This document shows positions 43,829-51,927 of a stretch of DNA of 64,000 nt, piece by piece; positions within the stretch are counted from its first letter, which is position 1; every line of letters starts with the position of its first letter. The stretch spans positions 171,520 through 235,519 of the forward strand of contig JAFAFA010000126.1 in the NCBI GenBank assembly GCA_023423695.1, read 5' to 3'. The DNA comes from Pseudomonadota bacterium (lineage in GTDB: Bacteria; Pseudomonadota; Alphaproteobacteria; Azospirillales; Azospirillaceae). The notes beneath the pieces are model-generated. The model had not been told where the DNA came from, did not search any database, and saw only the letters and a program-made list of their open reading frames with translations. The translations under genes and the position numbers were made by a program.

Positions 43829-44692
43829 TCAGACCACGGCTTCGCGCAGCGCGCCGACGCGGTGGCGGGCGGTCTCCACGGCATGGAACTGGGCGCCGAT
43901 GACCACCTGCAGGTGATCGTCCGGCGCATCGCGCAGGGCGTCGCGGAACAGGGCCAGCGTACCGTCCAGCCCGCTTTCCAGGCGTGCCAGCAGATCGCCC
44001 CGACCGGCCGTTCCGCCGACGCCCGCCACGACGCTGCGCGCGCTCGCCTCCGCCAGGCCATGCAGGGGCGACCAGACCCGGCCGCCGTCGCCCGCCGTCT
44101 CGATCCAGCCGCCGCCGTTGCGCAGCTCGGCGTCCAACTCCATGGCGCTGCGGTCGAGCTGATCGGCCAGGGTTTCCAGGCGGGAGGACAGGGCCGGATC
44201 GGCGATGGTCATGTCGGCGCGGCGGAAGGCATCCGAGCCGTCGCGGCAGGCGGCGATCAGGTCGGTCAGCAGATGCCGGCTGCGCGGGTCCAGCTGACGG
44301 CCGCGGGGATCGTAATCGTCGAATTCGGTGGTGGCCTCCGGCGTGCGGGCAACCGCCCAGGCGAGCCAGAGGGCGCCGACGCCCATCAGCGCCACAGGGA
44401 TCGGGTTGGCGCGGACGGCGCGGGCGATCCGGCCGGACATGCCGTCGCCGCCGCCCTGGATGACGTCGCGCACCACCTGCACCACCCCGCCGGACATCTG
44501 GCCGGGCGACAGGCGGAATTCGATCTCGTCGATCACCGCGTCCATGCGGGCGCGGATCGACTCGATCTCGTGTTCGATCTCTTCGGGCCGGCGGTTCTGC
44601 GCCGCTGTCGCGGCCCCGGCAGCGGCCGCATGGTCGGAGGGAGCCGACGCGGACGGAGCGGCGGACGGAATGGCGTCGTTGTGGTTGGTCAT
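43829..44692 (-). CDS. DUF3618 / DUF2383-like fusion protein
   Basis: 287 aa from ATG 44690-44692 (GGAG 9 nt upstream). The first half is DUF3618: RRPEEIEHEIESIRARMDAVIDEIEFRLSPGQ followed by a single membrane helix (about 97-115, NPIPVALMGVGALWLAWAVA). The second half (about 140-287) has the four-helix pattern of the PA2169/DUF2383 family: LLTDLIAACRDGSDAFRRAD, LADQLDRSAMELDAEL, LESGLDGTLALFRDAL and FHAVETARHRVGALREA. The fusion places a ferritin-like bundle on a membrane anchor. It is in an operon with YihY; both are found in envelope or general stress settings. Confidence 0.75.
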   Translation of the reverse strand: MTNHNDAIPSAAPSASAPSDHAAAAGAATAAQNRRPEEIEHEIESIRARMDAVIDEIEFRLSPGQMSGGVVQVVRDVIQGGGDGMSGRIARAVRANPIPVALMGVGALWLAWAVARTPEATTEFDDYDPRGRQLDPRSRHLLTDLIAACRDGSDAFRRADMTIADPALSSRLETLADQLDRSAMELDAELRNGGGWIETAGDGGRVWSPLHGLAEASARSVVAGVGGTAGRGDLLARLESGLDGTLALFRDALRDAPDDHLQVVIGAQFHAVETARHRVGALREAVV

Positions 44693-44829
44693 GCCGGACG
44701 TCTCCAGTGGGGGCTGCCGGCTTGCAACACCAGGGGGAGGCGATTGTTCCGGCCTGACCTGCACAGGCAAAGGGCCGGAAGGTCTCCCTCCCGGCCCCGT
44801 CCTTCAAGCGACGATTCCGCTGCTTGCCA

Positions 44830-45429
44830 TCAGGCGAGCGTGACCAGCGCCACGCCGCCGAGGCCGATCGCCGCGCCCAGGCCGCGCAGGACGAGCCCGC
44901 CCCTGCCCTCGCGGGCAACGCCGCGCAGCGACAGGGCCACGGCGACGCCGGCCCCATGCAGCAGGGCGGTGGCGAGCGCGAAGCCCAGGCCGTAGAGCAG
45001 CGGCTGCGCCGCCTCCGGCATCTCGGCTCCGTGGGCATGGCCGTGGAACAGCGCGAACAGCGCGACCGCCGCCAGCGACACCGGCAGCGACAGGCGCGAC
45101 TGCGCGGCGACCAGGGCGCCCAGCGCGACGACCGAACCGGCGATCCCCAACTCCACCGCCGGCAGGCCGATGCCGGTCATGCCCAGCAGGCCGCCGCCGA
45201 TCATGGCGGTGACGAAGGCCGCAGGCAGCGCCCACAACGCCGCACCGCCACGCTGCGCCGCCCACAACCCGACCGCCACCATGGCCAGCAGATGGTCCCA
45301 GCCGCCGACCGGATGCAGGAAGCCGTGGGCGAAGCCGGCATCATGGGCGCCGAAGGTGTGGGCGTCGGCGACCGCCGGCAGCACCAGCCCGGCCAGCAGG
45401 ACGGCCGAGGCGAGAGGGAAACGTTTCAT
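44830..45429 (-). CDS. hupE: HupE/UreJ family nickel permease
   Basis: 199 aa from MKRFPLASAVLLAGLVLPAVADAHT, a cleavable signal peptide ending near residue 22. Six membrane helices follow. Metal motifs: HPVGGWDHLLAMVAVGLWAA and LFALFHGHAHGAEMPE, with conserved His and Asp. HupE moves Ni2+ for hydrogenase or urease maturation. It is divergent from the hupK-hypBCE genes, with a FixK/FNR box in between, which supports a hydrogenase role. Confidence 0.95.
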   Translation of the reverse strand: MKRFPLASAVLLAGLVLPAVADAHTFGAHDAGFAHGFLHPVGGWDHLLAMVAVGLWAAQRGGAALWALPAAFVTAMIGGGLLGMTGIGLPAVELGIAGSVVALGALVAAQSRLSLPVSLAAVALFALFHGHAHGAEMPEAAQPLLYGLGFALATALLHGAGVAVALSLRGVAREGRGGLVLRGLGAAIGLGGVALVTLA

Positions 45430-45587
45430 GGACAAGCATCCTCTGATGTCGTGTCGCGCCCGCCACGACCCTCCCGCCCGACGCATGGGGAGCCGGGCGG
45501 CATGGCGCGGTCGGGGCGAAGTGTAGCAGAAAGCGTCATCTCGGCCATGGCCGGAACGCGGGGTCGACCTCGCCGGATCTACGTATT

Positions 45588-45601
45588 TTGACGCAGGTCA
45601 A
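45588..45601. promoter_or_regulatory. FixK/FNR anaerobic box in the hup/hyp promoter region
   Basis: TTGACGCAGGTCAA, with perfect arms TTGAC/GTCAA and a full match to TTGA-N6-TCAA. Its centre is about 62 nt before the hupK start codon and about 165 nt before hupE. The position fits activation of the rightward hupK-hypBCE genes under low oxygen. Confidence 0.75.
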
Positions 45602-45656
45602 TGAGTTGCACCCCGGTTCCGTCAGGATGGATCCGCCGCCGCACCAGGACTTCACC

Positions 45657-46838
45657 ATGACCGCAGCCACAGTTCCCGCAGAGGGATCGGTATCCGTCCG
45701 GCTGTGGCTCGACGGCAGAACGGGCGGCAATACCATCGGGCGGGCCGAAGTCGCCACCCGGCGCCCACGCGCCGTCGCCGCCCTGGTCGGCCGCCGGGCG
45801 GAGGAGGCGGTGCGGCTGGCGCCCCTGCTGTTCAGCCTGTGCGGCACGGCGCAAGGTCTGGCGGTCGCCCGCGCCTGCGAAGCGGCGCTGGGCATCGACG
45901 CGGGCGCGCAGGAGACCGCGAGGCGCCTGCTGACCGATGCGGAGGCGCTGGACAGCCATGGCTGGCAGGCGGTCGTCGAATGGCCGGCGCGCCTCGGCGC
46001 CCCGCCGCGGCCGGCCGCCCTGCGCCCCCTGCGCCACGCGGTGTCCGCGGTGATGCCGGCGCTTTATCCGGCAAAGGATGGGCTGCGGCCGGGAGGCGGT
46101 GTCCTGCGGCCCGATGCGGCGGCCCTGCGCGATGCGCTGGACCGGATGGAAAGCTGGCTGACGGCGGAGGTCTTCGCCGGACGGCAGCCACGGGATGCCG
46201 ACGAGCTCGCCCGCTGGGCCGGCCAGGGCGCCAGCGACGCGGCGCGTCTGGCCGCCCGGCTGCTGGACCCGGAACTGGCCGGCTGGGGAGCGGGCGGCGT
46301 GGCGCTGCTGGGCGAAAGCGGGCCGGACCGGTTCGCCGCGGCTCTGGCCGGCGATCCGGCCTTCGCCAGCCGGCCGCGGCATGACGGCGCCCCGGCGCTG
46401 ACCGGCCCACTGGAACGTCAGGCGGCGCACCCGCTGGTGGTTTCGGTGACGGAGCGCTTCGGCGACGGGCTGGCCCAGCTGTTCGCGGCGCGGCTCGCCG
46501 ATCTGGCGGAGTTGCCGCGGCGGATGGAGGCGGCCATCGCCGATCTGCGCCCTGCCGATCCGGCGACGGCGGCAGGTCCGGCACCGGGGTCGGGCTGCGG
46601 CGTGGCGGAGACGGCGCGCGGGCGGCTCGCCCACTGGCTGCGGCTGGACGAAGCCGGGCGAATCGCCGATGCCCGCATGGTGGCCCCGACCGACTGGAAC
46701 TTCGCCGCCGACGGCCCGCTGGCGCGCGGACTGGCCGGTGCCGAGGTGCGCGGCCGCGACGATGCGGCGGAACGGGCGCGGCTGCTGGTCGCGATGCTCG
46801 ACCCCTGCGTCGCCTGCGGCATAGAGGTACACGAATGA
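45657..46838 (+). CDS. hupK: HupK-like NiFe-hydrogenase large-subunit-related protein
   Basis: 393 aa from ATG 45657 (AGGA upstream; an earlier ATG at 45627 is possible). It resembles a degenerate NiFe-hydrogenase large subunit. An N-terminal FSLCGTAQGLAVARACE stands where RxCGxC would be, and the C-terminus is MLDPCVACGIEVHE, like the DPCxxCxxH nickel site. It is too short for a real large subunit (usually about 590 aa). HupK helps assemble the Fe(CN)2CO cofactor in alphaproteobacterial uptake hydrogenases. It is the first gene of the hupK-hypB-hypC-hypE unit. Confidence 0.88.
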   Translation: MTAATVPAEGSVSVRLWLDGRTGGNTIGRAEVATRRPRAVAALVGRRAEEAVRLAPLLFSLCGTAQGLAVARACEAALGIDAGAQETARRLLTDAEALDSHGWQAVVEWPARLGAPPRPAALRPLRHAVSAVMPALYPAKDGLRPGGGVLRPDAAALRDALDRMESWLTAEVFAGRQPRDADELARWAGQGASDAARLAARLLDPELAGWGAGGVALLGESGPDRFAAALAGDPAFASRPRHDGAPALTGPLERQAAHPLVVSVTERFGDGLAQLFAARLADLAELPRRMEAAIADLRPADPATAAGPAPGSGCGVAETARGRLAHWLRLDEAGRIADARMVAPTDWNFAADGPLARGLAGAEVRGRDDAAERARLLVAMLDPCVACGIEVHE

Positions 46839-46946
46839 CGATTGCTTGCCGAAGCGGACGGGCCGTCCGATGATGTGCCGCCGAACGGATGGGGCGGATG
46901 CCTTGCTGCGAAAAGCGGGGCGGATAGAAGAGCGGGAGAGGGCGTG

Positions 46947-47960
46947 ATGTGCACGGTTTGCGGATGCGGAGAAGGCGAAACCCGGATCGACGGCAAGGCC
47001 ACCGATGCCGAGCATGAGCATATCGGGCCTGACGGCAAGGTCTACCGCCACCGCCATGGCGAGGGGCACCGACATGCCCACCACCATCACGACGACACCC
47101 ACGAGCATGTCGCCCCCGACGGCACGGTGTTCCGCCACAGCCATACCGACCATGGGCACGACCATGATCACGGGCACGACCATGGCGGACACGACCATGG
47201 CCACGCGCACCACCACCAGCCCGACCGCCCCGACGCCATCGACGGCGGCGCCGCGCTGAACCAGCCGCGGCTGATCACCATCGAACGCGACATCCTGGCT
47301 AAGAACGACGCGCTGGCCGACGTCAACCGCCGCCGCTTCGCCGGGCGCGGGGTGTTCGTGCTGAACCTGATGTCCAGCCCCGGTTCGGGCAAGACGACCC
47401 TGCTGACCCGCAGCCTGACCGACCTGAAGGGCCGCTTCCCGGTCGCGGTGATCGAGGGCGACCAGCAGACCAGCTTCGACGCCGACCGCATCCGCGCCAC
47501 CGGCACCCCGGCGGTGCAGGTCAACACCGGCAAGGGCTGCCACCTCGACGCCTCCATGGTGGCGCAGGCCGCCGACAAGCTGGCCGCCGAAGGCGGATTC
47601 GCCGAGGACGGCGTGCTGTTCGTCGAGAATGTCGGCAATCTGGTCTGCCCCGCCGGCTTCGACCTGGGCGAGACCCACCGCGTCGTCGTGCTGTCGGTGA
47701 CGGAGGGGGAGGACAAGCCGCTGAAATACCCGGACATGTTCGTCCGTGCCGACCTGCTGGTCGTCAACAAGATCGACCTGCTGCCCCATCTGACCTTCGA
47801 TGTCGAGCGGATGATCGGCTACGCCCAGCGCCTGAACCCGTCGCTGGCGGTGATCCAGCTGTCGGCGACCACCGGCCAGGGGCTGGAGGAGTGGTACGAC
47901 TGGATCGCGGACGGGCTGGCGGAAGCCCGCGCCTCCCACGCCGCCTCCGCTGCCGTCTGA
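46947..47960 (+). CDS. hypB: Hydrogenase nickel incorporation GTPase HypB
   Basis: 337 aa from MCTVCGCGEGE (ATG 46947), where the high-affinity CxxCGC nickel site lies. A His-rich stretch follows (about 18-95) and contains two copies of a unit of about 16 residues (HEHIGPDGKVYRHRHG and HEHVAPDGTVFRHSHT), then a DHGHDHDH-type run. GTPase domain: Walker A NLMSSPGSGKTTLL, EGDQQTSFDADRI, VENVGNLVCPAGFDLGE and NKIDLLPHL. It stores Ni2+ and delivers it to the hydrogenase large subunit. HypA, its usual partner, is not encoded here. Confidence 0.96.
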   Translation: MCTVCGCGEGETRIDGKATDAEHEHIGPDGKVYRHRHGEGHRHAHHHHDDTHEHVAPDGTVFRHSHTDHGHDHDHGHDHGGHDHGHAHHHQPDRPDAIDGGAALNQPRLITIERDILAKNDALADVNRRRFAGRGVFVLNLMSSPGSGKTTLLTRSLTDLKGRFPVAVIEGDQQTSFDADRIRATGTPAVQVNTGKGCHLDASMVAQAADKLAAEGGFAEDGVLFVENVGNLVCPAGFDLGETHRVVVLSVTEGEDKPLKYPDMFVRADLLVVNKIDLLPHLTFDVERMIGYAQRLNPSLAVIQLSATTGQGLEEWYDWIADGLAEARASHAASAAV

Positions 47961-47977
47961 CCGGAAGGACCGCCGCC

Positions 47978-48208
47978 ATGTGCCTTGCCGTCCCAGCCCT
48001 GGTCACCGCCCTGCTGCCCGACGACCGCGCCACCGTCAGCCTCGGCGGCGTCACCTCCACCTGCTCTCTGGAGCTGGTGGAGGGCGTCGCCGTCGGCGAT
48101 TACGTGATCGTCCATGTCGGCTACGCCCTGTCCCGCCTCGACGCCGAGGAGGCCGAGCGAACGCTCGCTCTGCTGGCCGAGGTCGCGGACGCCGAGGCTG
48201 CGGCCTGA
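47978..48208 (+). CDS. hypC: HypC/HupF hydrogenase maturation chaperone
   Basis: 76 aa. It begins MCLAVPALV; the N-terminal Cys2 that carries the Fe(CN)2CO unit is present. GGVTSTCSLELVEGVAVGDYVIVHVGYALSRLDAEEAE is the rest of the OB-fold and C-terminal helix. It lies 17 nt after hypB and 48 nt before hypE. It normally works with HypD, which is not between hypC and hypE here. Confidence 0.95.
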   Translation: MCLAVPALVTALLPDDRATVSLGGVTSTCSLELVEGVAVGDYVIVHVGYALSRLDAEEAERTLALLAEVADAEAAA

Positions 48209-48256
48209 CCCACGCATGTCATTCCCAACACCCGCCGACCATCCGGACCACCCGCC

Positions 48257-49303
48257 ATGACCGACCGCCGCCTCTTCACCCGCAAGCTCGACATCGCCCG
48301 CGGGGCGGTGGACATGACCCACGGGTCTGGCGGCAAGGCGATGGCGCAGCTGGTGCGCGAGCTGTTCGCCGCCGCCTTCGCCAACCCGTATCTCGACCAG
48401 GGCAACGATCAGGCCGCCTTCGACGTGCCGGGCGGGCGCATGGTGATGACGACCGACGGCTTCGTCGTCTCGCCGCTGTTCTTCCCCGGCGGCGACATTG
48501 GATCGCTGGCCGTCCACGGCACGGTGAACGACGTCGCCATGGCCGGTGCCGTGCCGCTGCACTTGACCGCCGGCTTCATTATAGAAGAAGGCTTCCCGCT
48601 CGCCGACCTGAAGCGGGTGGTCGACAGCATGGCCGCCGCGGCGCGCGAGGCCGGCGTCGCCATCGTGTCGGGCGACACCAAGGTGGTGGAGCGCGGCAAG
48701 GGCGACGGCATCTTCATCACCACCACCGGCATCGGCATGGTGCCGTCGGGCGTCGCCCCCTCCGGTGACCGGGCGCGGCCGGGCGACGTCATTCTGGTCA
48801 GCGGCACCATGGGCGACCATGGCGTCGCCATCATGTCGACCCGTGACAATCTGGGCTTCGAAACGGCGATCCTGTCCGACAGCGCGGCGCTGAACGGGCT
48901 GGTCGCGGCGATGGTGGCGGCGGTGCCCGACGTGCACGTGCTGCGCGACCCCACCCGCGGCGGGCTGGCGACGACGCTGAACGAGATCGCCCACCAGTCC
49001 GGCGTCGGCATGCGGCTGCGCGAGGCCGACATCCCCGTGCGGGCGGAAGTCACCGCGGCCTGCGAACTGCTGGGGCTCGACCCGCTCTACGCCGCCAACG
49101 AAGGTAAGCTGATCGCGATCTGCGCGGCGGAGGAGTGCGACCGGATGCTCGCCGCCATGCGCACCCACCCGCTGGGACGGGATGCCGCCTGCATCGGAAG
49201 TGTGGTGGAGGACCCCCACCGGTTCGTTCAAATGGAGACCCGTTTCGGCGGCCGCCGGATCGTGGATTGGCTGACCGGAGAACAGCTTCCCCGGATCTGC
49301 TGA
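48257..49303 (+). CDS. hypE: Carbamoyl dehydratase HypE
   Basis: 348 aa, usual length. PurM-like ATP-binding fold with DMTHGSGGKAMAQL, GNDQAAFDVPGGRMVMTTDGFVVSPLFFPGGDIG, HGTVNDVAMAGA, GDTKVVERGKGDGIFITTTG and HVLRDPTRGGLATTLNE. The C-terminal PRIC supplies the Cys that is carbamoylated by HypF and dehydrated to thiocyanate to donate cyanide to the iron centre. It is the last gene of the unit; the next gene, ExoY-like, is separated by 134 nt with a hairpin. Confidence 0.96.
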   Translation: MTDRRLFTRKLDIARGAVDMTHGSGGKAMAQLVRELFAAAFANPYLDQGNDQAAFDVPGGRMVMTTDGFVVSPLFFPGGDIGSLAVHGTVNDVAMAGAVPLHLTAGFIIEEGFPLADLKRVVDSMAAAAREAGVAIVSGDTKVVERGKGDGIFITTTGIGMVPSGVAPSGDRARPGDVILVSGTMGDHGVAIMSTRDNLGFETAILSDSAALNGLVAAMVAAVPDVHVLRDPTRGGLATTLNEIAHQSGVGMRLREADIPVRAEVTAACELLGLDPLYAANEGKLIAICAAEECDRMLAAMRTHPLGRDAACIGSVVEDPHRFVQMETRFGGRRIVDWLTGEQLPRIC

Positions 49304-49437
49304 CCCGTACCGGCGGGCTAACTCACCCTTTCCAAAGATCCTGTCCCTTCGGCAGGACCCCTTTCGCGCGCTGGCCGTTGCCTCTCTCGGATGGTCCTAT
49401 GCCCTGACCAGAGACGTTCAGCGACGAGAGAAAAATA

Positions 49438-50160
49438 ATGGCGTTGTCCAACATCGCTCTTTTGGGCGCACCCCGCCTGGACCCCGGCCGCATGGCCGGG
49501 ACCCGGTCGGCGATGCAGGCGATGGACCGGCTTCCCGGTTGCCCTCCCCTGCACAGGCACCGCGTGAAACGTGCCTTCGACATCGTCGGTTCGCTGGGGT
49601 TGCTCGCCATATTCGGGCCGCTGATGCTGGTGCTGGCCTGGATGGTCGCCCGCGACGGCGGTCCGGCGGTGTTCGGCCACAGGCGCATCGGTGCCGACGG
49701 ACGCTCCTTCACCTGCCTGAAGTTCCGCTCGATGGTGGTGAACTCCGCCGAGGTGCTGGAGCGGCTGCTCGCCACCGACGAGACGGCGCGCAGCGAATGG
49801 CTGGCGACCCGCAAGCTGCGCAACGACCCGCGGATCACCCGGGTCGGCCGCTTCCTGCGCAAGTCGAGCCTGGACGAGCTGCCGCAGCTGTTCAACGTCC
49901 TGCGCGGCGACATGAGCCTGGTCGGTCCCCGCCCGATCATCGACGACGAGGTTCCCTATTACCGCGCCTGCTTCCCCTTCTACACCCGCTGCCGCCCCGG
50001 CCTGACCGGGCTGTGGCAGGTCAGCGGCCGCAGCGACGTCGATTACGTGCGCCGCGTCCAGCTCGACACCGCCTATGTGGTGGGCTGGAGCTTCTGGGCC
50101 GACATCGGCATCATGCTGCGCACCGTGCGGGTGGTGGTGAAGGGCAGCGGCGCCTACTGA
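49438..50160 (+). CDS. exoY: ExoY-like undecaprenyl-phosphate sugar phosphotransferase
   Basis: 240 aa. It is the short form of the priming transferases: one membrane segment (about 46-69, FDIVGSLGLLAIFGPLMLVLAWMV) and the cytoplasmic catalytic domain with FGHRRIGADGRSFTCLKFRSMVV, the DELPQLFNVLRGDMSLVGPRP motif, and RPGLTGLWQVSGRSDVDYVRRVQLD. It adds the first sugar-1-phosphate (galactose or glucose) to undecaprenyl phosphate. Isolated here, it may start the polymer made by the cluster at 4.4-15.8 kb, which has no such enzyme. The exact sugar is not predictable. Confidence 0.93.
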   Translation: MALSNIALLGAPRLDPGRMAGTRSAMQAMDRLPGCPPLHRHRVKRAFDIVGSLGLLAIFGPLMLVLAWMVARDGGPAVFGHRRIGADGRSFTCLKFRSMVVNSAEVLERLLATDETARSEWLATRKLRNDPRITRVGRFLRKSSLDELPQLFNVLRGDMSLVGPRPIIDDEVPYYRACFPFYTRCRPGLTGLWQVSGRSDVDYVRRVQLDTAYVVGWSFWADIGIMLRTVRVVVKGSGAY

Positions 50161-50215
50161 CCGTCTCCCGTCAATCGGCTCCACCCCCTCCGAAAGCACT
50201 CATCCCTTCACACCG

Positions 50216-50242
50216 GTCGCGCGTCCCATCGGGGCGCGCGAC
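50216..50242 (+). terminator. Hairpin after exoY
   Basis: A 12-bp stem (50216-50227 with 50231-50242, one G-T wobble) with loop ATC, 56 nt after the exoY stop and followed by ATTGCTGTTTG. It is strong but only weakly T-tailed. The remaining 300-nt gap to ctpA has no gene and probably contains the ctpA promoter. Confidence 0.5.
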
Positions 50243-50465
50243 ATTGCTGTTTGCCCACACCATTTCCGCTAGAGGAGCCCGGCGGCCATCCCCCCGAAGC
50301 CATCCCACAAGGCCATCCCACTGCATGACACTCTTGCCGAATCCGGGGTGGACTTTGAGAATGGCGGAACGACGTGCTAGGGTCGGGCCAACCGGCGAAA
50401 CCCTGGTATAGTGAACGATGAGCGTAAGACCGCCGGCCGGACCGGCCAGTCAAGAGGGGCCTAGG

Positions 50466-51893
50466 ATGGCGAAGCTGCTGGCTGCCTTGCTGCTGATGAT
50501 GGTGGCGATCGGGCCCGCCTGCGCCGTGGCGCCCACCAGCCGTGCCGACACCGTCGCGGCGCTCGACCGATACCGCACCGATTTCGCGAAGATCCGCGGC
50601 TACGGTTCGCTGTCCGCCGCCGACCGCAACTATGTCCTCTTTTCCGACGCCATGCGCCGCGTCTTGACGGAGCATGTGAAGCCCTTCGATCCGCAGGTGC
50701 TGGTCGACAAGGCGGAGGACGGGCTGAAGAAGAAGAAGGCGGAGAACCCGCGCGCCAGCGACCGCATGCTGACCGAAGCGGCCTTGGACAGCATGCTGGG
50801 CTCGCTCGACCCCTATTCCAGCTTCCTCGACAGCGAACGCTACCGCTACCTGCGCGAACAGACGCAGGGCGAGTTCGGCGGGCTCGGAATCGAGGTGACG
50901 ATGGACGAGGAAAGCGGCCTGATCAAGGTCGTCTCGCCCATCGACGGCTCGCCCGCCGCCCGCGCCGGGCTGCGCAGCGGCGATCTGATCGCCCGCATCG
51001 ACGACGTGGCGGTCAAGGGGCTGAACCTGCACGACGCCGTCGCCCGCATGCGCGGCCCCGTCGGCAGCTCGGTCGCCCTGTCGATCCGCCGCCCGCCGGC
51101 AACCGATGCCAACACCCGCGTCTCGCTGACCCGCGCCATCGTCAAGATCCAGCCCGTCCGCTACCGGCTGGAGGGCAACGTCGCCTATGTCCGCATCGCC
51201 ACCTTCAACCAGTCCACCTCCTCGGCGCTGGACGCGGCGGTGGAGGACATGCGCCGGCAGGCCAAGGGCCGGCTGATCGGCGCCGTCATCGATCTGCGCA
51301 ACAACCCCGGCGGCCTGCTGGAGCAGGCGGTGCAGGTGGCCGACCGCTTCCTGGAGACGGTGGACATTGTCTCCGTCCGCGGCCGTGACCCGGAGGAGTC
51401 CCGCTCCTACCGCGGCACCTCGGGCGACCTGCTGGCCGGGCTGCCCGTGGTGGTGCTGATCAACAGCGGTTCGGCATCGGCGTCGGAGATCGTGGCCGGC
51501 GCCCTGCAGGACCATCACCGCGCGCTGCTGTTCGGTTCGCGCTCCTACGGCAAGGGGTCGGTGCAGACGATCTCCTCGCTCAGCGTCGACACCGGCATCC
51601 GCCTGACCACCGCCCGCTACTACCGCCCGTCGGGGGCGCTGGTGGACTGCTTCGGCGTGTCCCCGAACCTGGAGGTCAAGCCGACCCACGGCAGCACCGA
51701 GGAAACCCACCCCGACCCCGCCACCTGCGACGCCAATGCCCCGACCCCGCCCAAGCCGCAGGTGTGGATGGCGCAGGACATGTGCCCCGACGTGATGGAC
51801 AAGGCCCCGCGCCCCGACGACGACCGTCCGCTGGAATGCGCCGTCTCCGCCATCCGCAACCGCCTGACCGGCACCCTGGCCGGCGGGGAGTGA
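50466..51893 (+). CDS. ctpA: S41 family C-terminal processing protease
   Basis: 475 aa from ATG 50466 (AGAGGGG upstream), with a signal peptide (MAKLLAALLLMMVAIGPACA) that probably anchors or exports it to the periplasm. A helical N-domain is followed by a PDZ domain (about 125-205, GLGIEVTMDEESGLIKVVSPIDGSPAARAGLRSGDLI) and the S41 protease core with catalytic Ser in NSGSASASEIVAGAL (about 350) and Lys in YGKGSVQT (about 375). The C-terminal extension with three Cys residues is less conserved. It degrades or trims envelope proteins. Monocistronic. Confidence 0.93.
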   Translation: MAKLLAALLLMMVAIGPACAVAPTSRADTVAALDRYRTDFAKIRGYGSLSAADRNYVLFSDAMRRVLTEHVKPFDPQVLVDKAEDGLKKKKAENPRASDRMLTEAALDSMLGSLDPYSSFLDSERYRYLREQTQGEFGGLGIEVTMDEESGLIKVVSPIDGSPAARAGLRSGDLIARIDDVAVKGLNLHDAVARMRGPVGSSVALSIRRPPATDANTRVSLTRAIVKIQPVRYRLEGNVAYVRIATFNQSTSSALDAAVEDMRRQAKGRLIGAVIDLRNNPGGLLEQAVQVADRFLETVDIVSVRGRDPEESRSYRGTSGDLLAGLPVVVLINSGSASASEIVAGALQDHHRALLFGSRSYGKGSVQTISSLSVDTGIRLTTARYYRPSGALVDCFGVSPNLEVKPTHGSTEETHPDPATCDANAPTPPKPQVWMAQDMCPDVMDKAPRPDDDRPLECAVSAIRNRLTGTLAGGE

Positions 51894-51897
51894 ATCT

Positions 51898-51920
51898 CCC
51901 TCTCCCAGGGCGGGAGAGGG
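51898..51920. repeat. Palindromic repeat between ctpA and the PPTase gene
   Basis: A 9-bp perfect stem, CCCTCTCCC with GGGAGAGGG, loop AGGGC, followed by CGTTTTCC. It is the short form of the repeat family and sits between convergent genes, where it can act as the ctpA terminator. Confidence 0.75.
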
Positions 51921-51927
51921 CGTTTTC

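Noticed and set aside
45579..47939. 786-codon open frame on the minus strand
   Set aside because: Antisense to hupK and hypB, both of which have clear motifs.
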